From an uncultured bacterium (GTDB lineage Bacteria > Verrucomicrobiota > Kiritimatiellia > RFP12 > UBA1067): DNA of 33,114 nt. Below are positions 24,200 to 31,866 of the stretch, piece by piece. The notes under the pieces were generated by a model that saw only the letters and a list, made by a program, of their open reading frames with translations, searched no databases and was not told the origin of the DNA. The stretch covers positions 1-33,114 of the forward strand of contig CACZCD010000014.1 in NCBI GenBank assembly GCA_902779565.1. The letters are read 5' to 3'. Each line of letters begins with the position of its first letter. Positions within the stretch are counted from its first letter, which is position 1. Made by a program: the position numbers and the translations under genes.

Positions 24200-26530
24200 T
24201 CAAAATCCTTTCATTACGCTCTCGGCACGACGGATGTAGGCATCCTGCTCGGTGCGCGAGAGGTCGTTCCAGCGGACGTTCCATCCGCACACGCGCACCT
24301 GCAGGTTCTCGTACTTCTCAGGATGCGCCTGCGCATCCTTCAGCTCCTCCGCGCTGAAGACGGTGAACTGGATCACGCTGCCGCCGTTCCTGTGGAAGAT
24401 CTGAACGAGCGTACGCATCGCCCGAAGGCCCTTCTCGCCAGAGCAGACGGACGGATGCAGCATCATGTCGAGCGGATAGTCAGCGGGCAGCTTCGTCACG
24501 TCGGACGCGGCAAGCGTATTGACGAGCGCCGTCGCGCCCTCCGTATCCACACCCATCGTCGGCGAGAGGTTCTTGCTCATCTCTTCGCCGGCCTTGCGCC
24601 CGTCCGGCGTCGCGCCCGTCTTGGCCCCGAGGTGGATGTACTGCCGCGCGCAGTGGCCGGACGCGAAGAACACGCCGCCCCGCGAATTGGGCTTGCCGTT
24701 GAGCTGGGCCGCGTACGTATCGATCAGCTCCGCGCCCAGCGCGTTCGCCTCCGGATCGTTGTTGCCCCATTTGCGCTTCGAGCGCAGCATCCGAAGACGC
24801 AACGGCTCATGCCCCTTCCAGTTCGCCGCCATCACTTTACCCAGTTCGGCAAGGGACATCTCCCGCTTCTCGAAAACGATTTCCTTGACGGCCAGCAACG
24901 CATCGACCGCCGTGCCGAGACCCGTGGCGAGGATGGACGAATTGTTTCCGCGCGGGCATCCGTTTGCGAAGCCGTCCCGGCGCGTCTTGAGCGCGTGCTC
25001 GGTGGAGAGCGTCATCAGGTTCGCGGGGTTGACCTCCGGCAGCACCTTCTCGAACTCAAAGGCGACCTTCCGGCACCGGTCGGTCACGTCGGCGAGGCGC
25101 CGGAGATATTCAGCCTTGAATGCGGCAAAGTCTCGGTAGGGCGCGTTATCCTTAACGCGCCGTTCGCCCGAACTTGCGGCGGCTTGAGGACAAGCCGCCC
25201 TACCATTCCTCGTTCCCCGTTCCCCATTCCCTGTTCCCCGTTCCCCATCCCCCGCGCATTCCGCGAGCATCTTTTCGATTGGCTTCAGGAAGTTGATGTG
25301 CCCCACGCCCGTACCGTTGACGCTGTCGCGGAGACCGAACTCGTAGCAGCCGCGCACAACCATCGTGCGGCAATCCTCGTCGCTCGCGCCAGACCATTTC
25401 TTGAGCGCACGCGCGGTCGGCTCCTCGCCGATGAAGGAAATGGAGCGATGGCGGCGCGCCATGTCGAGCATCTTGTCCCACGCCCAGTCCGGCGTATTCG
25501 GCGCGACCTTCACGAGGAACTTCGGCGTGGTGAGCGCACACGCGTCCATCACCTCGAGGATGATTTTCGAGACGTGGTTGAACGCGCTCGTACCGTCCGG
25601 ATTCGTGCCGCCGAATCCGACGGGCTGGTTCCAGTAGTTCGAGACGGACCCCCACTGCCAGAGGAAATGTTTCAACTGCTCCCGGAACTCGGTTTCCGTC
25701 GTGCGTCCGGCGGCAAGATCGGCTTCGTAGTACGGCGTGAGAAACACGTCCAGCTCCGTGAGAGACCGGCACTGGATGCCATCCAGGTGTTCCGAATAGA
25801 AGAAGTAGAGCCACACGAACATCATCACGTCATACGCCGTCTGCGGCGGTCCCTTGCGCAAACGCTCCAGGCAGGCGATTTCTTTTTTCAACCGTCCCCC
25901 GTTCCCCGTTCCCCGTTCCCTCTTCCTTCCTTGCGCGATGAAGCGGTCGAGACCCGCAAGCATCGCATCCATGGCAATCGCGAGTCCCTCGTAGAACGGA
26001 TCATCCTTCACGGCATACTTCGCCAACCGCGCCTTCAGACCCGGGAAGCCGAGCTTCAGGATGACGCGCCAGTCGGGGACGGAGTGGTCGAAGTCCTGCC
26101 ACATGTTCCAATCGCCGGCGGCATTGCCCGCCCCCCATTCCTTCCGCACCCATTCGGGAAGCATCTTGGCGTTGACTTCCGCCGCGCGCTTGCGCTTCGT
26201 CTCGGCCCAAATCGGAAGCGACAGCCGATTCCAGACGGCGATCGCGGGGAACCAGTCGAACGGCGACACGTCAATGGACTGTTCGCGCACCTGTGCGGCA
26301 AAGCATTTCGCCTTCGTGATGCGCCACGATTCGCCAGCCGCCTTGCCCTGCTCGGCGATTTCCGCCAATCGCTTTGCAAGATCCTCCTGTCCCAGCCCCG
26401 TCGTCTTATCCGTCACATCCTGACGGAACTTGCGTCGCAGATAGGTATCGGTGTCCGTGATGTCCGCGACGTAGGGATCCCACCACGTCGTGTCGAGATA
26501 GCTCTTCTGCTTCGATCTGGACGCGGTCAT
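24200..26530 (-). CDS. Glycyl radical enzyme (pyruvate formate-lyase-like), substrate unknown
   Basis: A 776-residue glycyl radical enzyme. The radical site is the Gly749 motif RVCGWNVRWNDLS near the C-terminus (canonical RVSGY). The thiyl Cys and general base lie in VRGCYEFG: Cys395, Tyr396, Glu397. Dehydratases and lyases usually have GCVE here, so Tyr is unusual; it is not a true PFL (no Cys-Cys). Other family blocks are LDVFLTPYY, RWHRS-type MARRHRSISFIGEEP and TPDGRKAGE. No signal peptide is present. Two in-frame insertions are coded by repeats: residues ~202-216 and ~427-463, rich in GERGTGNG. Its ATG overlaps the activase stop (ATGA), and the HGSNAT-like gene follows by 9 nt. The reaction cannot be assigned. 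Confidence 0.92.
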   Translation of the reverse strand: MTASRSKQKSYLDTTWWDPYVADITDTDTYLRRKFRQDVTDKTTGLGQEDLAKRLAEIAEQGKAAGESWRITKAKCFAAQVREQSIDVSPFDWFPAIAVWNRLSLPIWAETKRKRAAEVNAKMLPEWVRKEWGAGNAAGDWNMWQDFDHSVPDWRVILKLGFPGLKARLAKYAVKDDPFYEGLAIAMDAMLAGLDRFIAQGRKRERGTGNGGRLKKEIACLERLRKGPPQTAYDVMMFVWLYFFYSEHLDGIQCRSLTELDVFLTPYYEADLAAGRTTETEFREQLKHFLWQWGSVSNYWNQPVGFGGTNPDGTSAFNHVSKIILEVMDACALTTPKFLVKVAPNTPDWAWDKMLDMARRHRSISFIGEEPTARALKKWSGASDEDCRTMVVRGCYEFGLRDSVNGTGVGHINFLKPIEKMLAECAGDGERGTGNGERGTRNGRAACPQAAASSGERRVKDNAPYRDFAAFKAEYLRRLADVTDRCRKVAFEFEKVLPEVNPANLMTLSTEHALKTRRDGFANGCPRGNNSSILATGLGTAVDALLAVKEIVFEKREMSLAELGKVMAANWKGHEPLRLRMLRSKRKWGNNDPEANALGAELIDTYAAQLNGKPNSRGGVFFASGHCARQYIHLGAKTGATPDGRKAGEEMSKNLSPTMGVDTEGATALVNTLAASDVTKLPADYPLDMMLHPSVCSGEKGLRAMRTLVQIFHRNGGSVIQFTVFSAEELKDAQAHPEKYENLQVRVCGWNVRWNDLSRTEQDAYIRRAESVMKGF
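25136..25203. repeat. Inverted pair of GTAG-type REP hairpins inside the glycyl radical enzyme gene
   Basis: Plus strand: GTAG (25136-25139), then GGCGCGTTA-TCCT-TAACGCGCC (25140-25161). Minus strand: GTAG (25203-25200), then GGCGGCTTG-TCCT-CAAGCCGCC (25199-25178). Both have perfect 9-bp stems and the same TCCT loop, head-to-head with a 16-bp spacer. GTAG before a hairpin is the hallmark of REP sequences mobilised by RAYT transposases, and the paired arrangement is BIME-like. No RAYT gene is in the window. Confidence 0.85.
25205..25253. repeat. Heptanucleotide tandem repeat (GTTCCCC-type) within coding sequence
   Basis: Seven exact-length heptads: ATTCCTC, GTTCCCC, GTTCCCC, ATTCCCT, GTTCCCC, GTTCCCC, ATCCCCC. 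The first base follows A-G-G-A-G-G-A, giving a 21-bp higher-order period. Because 21 is a multiple of three, it is translated as a repeating Gly-Glu-Arg-Gly-Thr-Gly-Asn type peptide. It starts 2 bp beyond the REP pair. Confidence 0.95.
25894..25921. repeat. Second GTTCCCC heptad array in the same gene
   Basis: Four heptads (GTCCCCC, GTTCCCC, GTTCCCC, GTTCCCT), coding for the ERGTGNGG stretch around residues 205-212 of the glycyl radical enzyme. It is the same repeat type and orientation as the array ~640 bp away. Confidence 0.9.
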
Positions 26531-27378
26531 GGCATCTCCTCTTTCGGCGGCATCGTATCCTTCAGACCAAGCGCAAGGTATTTCGATCGGGCGTAGTCAT
26601 AGTATTCAAGGTTGACGATCGACGATTCGGGGATGCCAATCGAATGGAGGTAGCGGTGACGGGCGGCGAGATCGTCTCCATCCGTACACCCCGGCACCGC
26701 GAGGCAGCGCACCTCCATCTTCGCCTTCGCCGCCACCAGCCGTTCGAGGTTCTTTCGGACGACCTTGTTGGAGACCCCCGTGTACTTCACATGCAGCGCG
26801 TCATCATCCGCCTTGTAGTCGGGCAGCCACATGTCGGTCACGGGCAGCAAGGCCTTAAGGGCGGCGGGCGGTGCGTAGAGCGACGTATCGAGACAGGTGT
26901 GGAGCCCAGCCGCCTTGAACGCCTTGAAGAGTTCCGCCGCCCATTCCCAGAAAAAGAGCGGTTCGCCGCCAGAAAGCGTCACGCCGCCGCCCGACTCGTC
27001 GTAGAACGGCTTGTCCTCTAACGCCTTGGCGACGATCTCGTCGATCGTCATCGGCTTGCCGTAGAGCTTCAGCGCCCGCGTCGGACACGTCGCCTCATCC
27101 ATTGTGCACTTCGCGCAATGCTTGCAGAGATGCTGGAAACGCGCCCACTGCGCTTCTGTCTGGATGGATTCGGGATTGTGGCACCAGATGCACTTCAAGG
27201 GACAGCCCTTCACGAAGAACGTCGTGCGGACTCCCGGTCCGTCGTAGATGGCCATCCGCTTCGTATCGAGCATCAGCGGCGTCTTCAGGGCACGGCCGCC
27301 CACGGTCACGGCCGCGACGAGACGCGGACCTCCCACCGCAAACGCGGCCGATGCCACCAAGAATTCCTTGCGCGTCAT
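26527..27378 (-). CDS. Glycyl radical enzyme activase (radical SAM) with a Tat-like N-terminal leader
   Basis: A 283-residue radical SAM activase that installs the glycyl radical on its partner. Features are IYDGPGVRTTFFVKGCP, the CX3CX2C cluster at Cys59/63/66 (CPLKCIWCHNPES), an inserted CKHCAKC...C motif (Cys85/88/91/98) for one further Fe-S cluster, and SGGGVTLSGGEPLF. The oddity is the first ~28 residues, MTRKEFLVASAAFAVGGPRL followed by VAA, a Tat-like leader almost identical to that of the tannase-like protein. Activases normally begin close to the IYDGPG segment and are cytoplasmic. GGAGG 7 nt upstream supports this start (27378); an open frame further upstream (27486) lacks support. 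Its stop overlaps the enzyme gene start as ATGA. Confidence 0.92.
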   Translation of the reverse strand: MTRKEFLVASAAFAVGGPRLVAAVTVGGRALKTPLMLDTKRMAIYDGPGVRTTFFVKGCPLKCIWCHNPESIQTEAQWARFQHLCKHCAKCTMDEATCPTRALKLYGKPMTIDEIVAKALEDKPFYDESGGGVTLSGGEPLFFWEWAAELFKAFKAAGLHTCLDTSLYAPPAALKALLPVTDMWLPDYKADDDALHVKYTGVSNKVVRKNLERLVAAKAKMEVRCLAVPGCTDGDDLAARHRYLHSIGIPESSIVNLEYYDYARSKYLALGLKDTMPPKEEMP

Positions 27379-27424
27379 TCCCGATCCTCCGTTGCAACCA
27401 TCACCAGACAAGAGCATCAACCTC

Positions 27425-29392
27425 CTACTTGATGCCGCCCGATCCTTCCGGGAACGGCACGGGGGTGCACGGCGTGCAGAGTTCACCGTTCTCGCAAATC
27501 GCCATCTGAACGGCCTTTGTGTACTTGTCGGCCTTCACGCCAATCCGTGCGACAATCCGGTTGGTTCCCTTTCGTACGGGAATCCGCATGCGGGATCTTC
27601 CGACCGGCAGTTTGGCGCCGTTCAGGAACACGGCGGCCTTGCCGTCGCACACGGCAATGTTGGTCAGCATCTCCACATTCGCCCCGGCGTCCGCCGCAAA
27701 CTGAAACGCGAAAACCGTTGCACCGGCCGGCGTGGCGGCCGCCGTCTCGGCCTTTGACATGCTACGGCCACCCGGCGTCACGAGATACCATGCACCAGAA
27801 GGATTGGCCGGAGGCGAAAGCCACTTCACGTCATCGCCCAACGGCGACAGCGGCCCCGTCTCCGCCGACAGCGCCATCAGCTTCCCGTCGTCAATCGTGG
27901 CCGCCGGCACGATCCCCGTCCAGCGCACAACGTCGCGCGGCGTCATTCTCTTCGGGACCTCCACCGTGGAAACCGTCCACAGGCGCGCCCGTTCATCGCC
28001 CTGCGAGAAGTCAAGGGAGGCGGCGTACAGTTCGCTTCCCGACGGATACACCATCTTCTCCGCCGCCCCACCATCGATCACGCGTTCGACACTCGAGCCC
28101 GCATCGACGGAGGTAATGAGGAACGTCCGGCGACGGTCGCTGAACTCAGGCGGCAGATGCACCACGCCGTAAACATCGCGCAACGCCACGGCGGAGCCAT
28201 TCCGGAACGTCACCGTCACCTTGCGCGCGGCAAGGTCCGGGACGACCTTCAGCGCCAGACCCGGCAGCTTTTCGCACATTCCATCCGCTCCGGCAAGCCC
28301 AACCTTCGCCACAGTGTGTCGCGAAGCGTCATGCGGAAGCGTCCACGTGCCGTTCGCGCCGCGCGCAAGCGGCTTGCCGCCACATTCGACGCCTGACGGC
28401 TCCTTTGAAAACGAGAGGGAAAGCGGTATCCCGTCACCCAACGCGGCCGGATCGAAACGGCGCACCACAAACACGGCGCGGCTTCCCGTCGCCGCCTGCC
28501 GCGCCACCGAACCGTTCAGCGCCGAATAGCGGTATGCCCCATATTCGTAGTCGTTCAGCTGCACCCAGTCGTCGCGCACACAGTGTTTCTTCAGCCACGC
28601 CTGCTGCTTGGCGTTCCCCGCATCGTCGCACCAGGAATGCGTTCCAAGGGTGATTCTGGGGGCTCGCGGTGACCGGGCCGCAACCGCCATCTGGGCCTTG
28701 AGCCCGGCTTGGAACCTGTCGTAGTTCGGATTCTTGTCATCGGCGGAAAAGCGGTTTGCCGGATACAGAAGATCGTCCGGGACGCCCACATCGGCGATGG
28801 GATTGTCGCCCGACACCCAAAGTCCGCACTCGGGGAGCATCTTCACGGCCAACGACTTGATCCGGCTATCCATCCACCTGTTCTGGTACCAGCCATACGG
28901 CGAGGCATACGAGACCACGGAATGGTCCGTATCGCACTCCAGATCGATCCGGCAGCGGAGGAACTGGGCGAACATCGCCTCCGGCGAGAGATCAAGGACG
29001 AACGGATGCGTCACCGTGTGGTTGCCGATGGCGTGACCGCGACGGATCAACTCCCGGATCCCCGCGATACGGAAACTCTGCGGGGCCTCGCGTCTCGTCC
29101 CGCTCACGATGTAGAACGCACCCTTGACGCCGATCTGCTCCAACATGGCGGCCTTGGCGAGATGGCGCGGATTCGTGTCGTCCCAGCGCGTGCCGAACGA
29201 ACACGCCGCGCCGCCGGGCAGCGATGCGATAACGGCTTGTGCGGCCGCGGCATCCGCCGGCGTCGCGAAGGTGGCCGTCACGGTCTGCGTGTATTCCGGG
29301 AATCCGAGGGGATTCTCCGCGAAGCATGCCGCCCCTGCAACCATCATCGTTCCGAGGGCAGCGAGCGCTTGGCGTTTGAAGGGTCTCTTCAT
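27425..29392 (-). CDS. Exported polysaccharide deacetylase-like (NodB/CE4) protein
   Basis: A 655-residue exported protein (signal ALAALGTMMVAGAACFA near residues 9-25). Residues ~60-290 are a NodB-type domain: the Asp pair appears as TRWDDTN (Asp71, Asp72) instead of TFDDG, the metal histidines as NHTVTH (His125, His129), and a late THSWCDD could supply the final His. The family removes N- or O-acetyl groups from glycans. The ~360-residue C-terminal part is beta-rich, with a likely carbohydrate-binding region at the end (FLNGAKLPVGRSRMRIPV). It follows the alpha-galactosidase gene by 16 bp and precedes the activase by 46 bp. Diverged motif 1 means activity should not be assumed. Confidence 0.85.
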   Translation of the reverse strand: MKRPFKRQALAALGTMMVAGAACFAENPLGFPEYTQTVTATFATPADAAAAQAVIASLPGGAACSFGTRWDDTNPRHLAKAAMLEQIGVKGAFYIVSGTRREAPQSFRIAGIRELIRRGHAIGNHTVTHPFVLDLSPEAMFAQFLRCRIDLECDTDHSVVSYASPYGWYQNRWMDSRIKSLAVKMLPECGLWVSGDNPIADVGVPDDLLYPANRFSADDKNPNYDRFQAGLKAQMAVAARSPRAPRITLGTHSWCDDAGNAKQQAWLKKHCVRDDWVQLNDYEYGAYRYSALNGSVARQAATGSRAVFVVRRFDPAALGDGIPLSLSFSKEPSGVECGGKPLARGANGTWTLPHDASRHTVAKVGLAGADGMCEKLPGLALKVVPDLAARKVTVTFRNGSAVALRDVYGVVHLPPEFSDRRRTFLITSVDAGSSVERVIDGGAAEKMVYPSGSELYAASLDFSQGDERARLWTVSTVEVPKRMTPRDVVRWTGIVPAATIDDGKLMALSAETGPLSPLGDDVKWLSPPANPSGAWYLVTPGGRSMSKAETAAATPAGATVFAFQFAADAGANVEMLTNIAVCDGKAAVFLNGAKLPVGRSRMRIPVRKGTNRIVARIGVKADKYTKAVQMAICENGELCTPCTPVPFPEGSGGIK

Positions 29393-29408
29393 CGTCTTTC
29401 CCGAATCG

Positions 29409-31553
29409 TCACTGGCATTTCGCGCAATCGACGGGACGCATCTTCACGAGCTTGGTCGCGTGCGCCGGCACCGTCACCGCGTAGAAGCCGGAATGCTTCC
29501 CCTCGCACTTCTGACGCCAAAGATCCTTCACCCAGCATTCGCCTTCCAGCCCCAGCTCCGCAAACGACACCTTGATCTCACGCGCGAAGGGATAGCGGTT
29601 GACGAGCGCCACAGCCGTGAAGCCCTTGGTGAGCGGACGCGTCCAGACGCTCTCCGCATCCGTGTGCCGGATGCGCCGTGCCGTCCGTCCGAGACGGTCC
29701 TGGCTCACTGCGATCACTTCGTCATTGGCGAGAATGCTCTTCGTGAAGCCGTCCAGCCCCGTGAGATCGCAGCCGATCAGCAGCGGCGAACCGAGCATCG
29801 CCCAAAGCGAAATGTGCGTGTACTGCTCGTTCGGGGTCAGGTAGGTCGGATGATCGCTGCCGAAGGAATACTGCTGGCCGACGATCAGCATGTCCGGATC
29901 GGCCCACCAGCCAGGGCGGTTGTACTTCCAGTGTTCGGCACCGATGCGCCCTTCGACGGCCAGCTCCATCCACACCCAGGAATCCTTCAGGTCGCCCCAG
30001 CTGCGCCAGCACTGTCCGCCGACCTTGTCGCCCCACTGCTCGGTATGCGCCATGCCGTACTGGCAGAAGGAATAGAGAATATCGCGATTCTGCTTCTTCA
30101 GGCATTCGCCCATGAGACGGTACGGTTTGATGTAAGCCTCGCGGACCGACAGATCTTCCATGGTATCGTTAGCGAAATGATCGCGCCCCGTCTCCTTCTT
30201 GAAGATGTCACGATAGCTGCACCAGTCGTACTTGATGTAGTCGAAGCCCCATTCGGCCCAACGCTCAGCATCCTGAAGTTCATGCCCATAGCTGCCCTCG
30301 CACTTGCCGCACGTGAGCGGACCCGGCGAAGAGTAGAGCCCCGCCTTCAGCCCGAGCGAATGGATGTAGTCCGTCAGTCCCTTCATGTCCGGGAACGAAC
30401 GGTTCGAAAGGATCCGCCCCTGCGCGTCACGGGCCGGACCAATCACGTCCTCGCGACCGCCGAAGTCGTTCTTGCGCATCTCCACGCGCGGGCAACCGGA
30501 ATTGTTCATCTCCCACCAGTCATCGAGGTTGACATAAGCCCAGCCATGGTCCGCAAGACCGGAATCGTCCAGCGCCTTGGCCGCCGCCTTGGCCTTCTCC
30601 GCCGTCAGACGGTAGCAGAGCGTGTTCCAGCTGTTCCAGCCCATCGGGGGCGTCAGCGCGATCGTGTCGCCGACGGCGAGACGGATCGTGCGCGTCGCCT
30701 TGCCCTTCGCGTTCTCGGCCGTCACTTCGATGTCGTAGTCGCCGGGCTTATCGGGCGCCACGCCGCGCAGCACGCCCTTCTCGTCCAACGTCACGCCCGT
30801 CGGCAACCCCTTCGCGGAGAACCGCATCGGACGCACACCCGAAGTCGCCACACGGAAGATGACCGGATGCCCCGGCCGCACACCCCAGATGTCCGCGCCG
30901 TTGATGGACGGCTCGGGCTTCTCCGGCGGCGTGAGGATGCCGAGCTGCATCGTCAGCGCCGGATCGTTCACGGCTTCGAGAATCGCCCCCTTCTCGTAGG
31001 CGAAACGCGCATCGAGCCAGTCCCCATGCGCCGAATCGAAGGCCGTCCACGCCGTACCGCCCGTTGTCTCCAGAACAATCTCTTTCGCCCCCGTGAGATC
31101 GACATGCACGGCGACGGGCTTCTGCCCAAGCTTCAGGTCGCCGGATTTCCACACGACGCGCCCGTCGGCCCAGACCTTGAAGCTGGCCGTCGGCTTGCCG
31201 TAGCTCTTGCCGGGATTGATGTCCTTCGCCTCGTCGTCAATGGCCACGAGTGCGTCAAACGCCGTCACCTTCCCGTTCGCGCGGAAGAGAATCCCGCTCT
31301 CGGCGCGTGTCCCGAAGCCCCGCTCATACGTCTTGCCGCCGACCGTGAGCGCGCGTCCGCCCGCAGACTTCTTCGCCTGCATCCGCTTGCCCAGTCCGCA
31401 CGTGGCACCCGAGAGGTCGAACGTATCCACGTAGGCGACACCCGGCGCCTCGGCCCCCGACTCCCACAGCATGCATCCGCTGATCGCCAGCAGCGCCAGC
31501 GCCAACAGGATCTTTCCGCAAAGCCACGCACCGACATTTCTTTTCGTTGCCAT
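29409..31553 (-). CDS. Lipoprotein alpha-galactosidase, NPCBM + GH27
   Basis: A 714-residue lipoprotein (lipobox AISGC, Cys27). Domain order: NPCBM carbohydrate-binding module (~38-185), a small Ig/cadherin-like linker (~225-293), GH27 catalytic barrel (~300-600) and a C-terminal beta domain. The catalytic set is complete: PPMGWNSWN at 302-310, substrate-binding Asp344/345 in NLDDWW, nucleophile Asp443 in IKYDWC, acid/base Asp521 in WRSWGDLKDSW and Asp554 in ADPDML. It retains galactosides' alpha linkage in product, as GH27 enzymes do, and acts outside the cytoplasmic membrane. AGGAG 7 nt upstream sets the start. It leads the five-gene operon from the promoter at 31588. Confidence 0.95.
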   Translation of the reverse strand: MATKRNVGAWLCGKILLALALLAISGCMLWESGAEAPGVAYVDTFDLSGATCGLGKRMQAKKSAGGRALTVGGKTYERGFGTRAESGILFRANGKVTAFDALVAIDDEAKDINPGKSYGKPTASFKVWADGRVVWKSGDLKLGQKPVAVHVDLTGAKEIVLETTGGTAWTAFDSAHGDWLDARFAYEKGAILEAVNDPALTMQLGILTPPEKPEPSINGADIWGVRPGHPVIFRVATSGVRPMRFSAKGLPTGVTLDEKGVLRGVAPDKPGDYDIEVTAENAKGKATRTIRLAVGDTIALTPPMGWNSWNTLCYRLTAEKAKAAAKALDDSGLADHGWAYVNLDDWWEMNNSGCPRVEMRKNDFGGREDVIGPARDAQGRILSNRSFPDMKGLTDYIHSLGLKAGLYSSPGPLTCGKCEGSYGHELQDAERWAEWGFDYIKYDWCSYRDIFKKETGRDHFANDTMEDLSVREAYIKPYRLMGECLKKQNRDILYSFCQYGMAHTEQWGDKVGGQCWRSWGDLKDSWVWMELAVEGRIGAEHWKYNRPGWWADPDMLIVGQQYSFGSDHPTYLTPNEQYTHISLWAMLGSPLLIGCDLTGLDGFTKSILANDEVIAVSQDRLGRTARRIRHTDAESVWTRPLTKGFTAVALVNRYPFAREIKVSFAELGLEGECWVKDLWRQKCEGKHSGFYAVTVPAHATKLVKMRPVDCAKCQ

Positions 31554-31587
31554 TTCGTACTCCTTTATTCTTTAATGAACGGTAGAA

Positions 31588-31596
31588 ATTATATCA
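31588..31596 (-). promoter_or_regulatory. Extended -10 promoter (TGATATAAT) of the GH27-glycyl radical operon
   Basis: TGATATAAT on the minus strand predicts an mRNA start near 31581 and a ~28-nt leader with AGGAG. A back-to-back TGTGGTATAAC occurs on the plus strand at 31605-31615, so the region may fire in both directions. Confidence 0.65.
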
Positions 31597-31662
31597 CAAA
31601 ACATTGTGGTATAACCGAAGCGTGGCGATTTCGCCCGCCCGCCGCTTCCCAAAGACCAAAAT

Positions 31663-31739
31663 CCAACTTCCAACTCTCAACCCGGATCGTGGCCCGTCCG
31701 TTTTAAGTCCGTTGCCCGTCCGTATCTTGTCCGTGTGGA
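31663..31739. repeat. Short heptad run and four 11-bp GTCCGT repeats in the divergent intergenic region
   Basis: The 313-bp gap between GH27 and the AAA ATPase gene (31554-31866) holds no gene. CCAACTT, CCAACTC, TCAACCC (31663-31683) are three 7-bp units. Then GTCCGT begins at 31696, 31707, 31718 and 31729, exactly 11 bp apart, with variable 5-bp spacers. One helical turn spacing would suit a multi-site operator; a decayed tandem repeat is the alternative. Confidence 0.75.
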
Positions 31740-31808
31740 GAAATGAAAACGATCTACCGCCAACTTCATGTGCATCAACCGCGCATATCAAATTCGGTAA
31801 AAACTATA

Positions 31809-31837
31809 CTGACATGCGTTATGCAATTTGGTATAAT
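31809..31837 (+). promoter_or_regulatory. Promoter of the AAA ATPase gene
   Basis: CTGACA (31809-31814, five of six matches to the -35 consensus), a 17-bp spacer ending in TGG, and TATAAT (31832-31837). Start is predicted near 31844, with AAGGAGG at 31854-31860. It is the only promoter in the window with a good -35 box as well as the extended -10. Confidence 0.8.
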
Positions 31838-31866
31838 ACGCGGCATTGAAAAAAAGGAGGAATCTC

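Noticed and set aside
25136-25203. Intrinsic terminators within the glycyl radical enzyme gene
   Set aside because: The two hairpins lack U-tracts and carry GTAG signatures at inverted positions, which fits REP elements better.
24026-26596. 856-codon plus-strand open frame
   Set aside because: Antisense to the glycyl radical enzyme, whose motifs are unmistakable; no recognisable domain of its own.
29124-31706. 860-codon plus-strand open frame
   Set aside because: Antisense to the GH27 gene with a complete catalytic set; composition typical of a shadow.
31846-31866. N-terminal extension of the AAA ATPase from TTG 31846
   Set aside because: It would translate the AAGGAGG ribosome site; the ATG at 31867 has ideal spacing.
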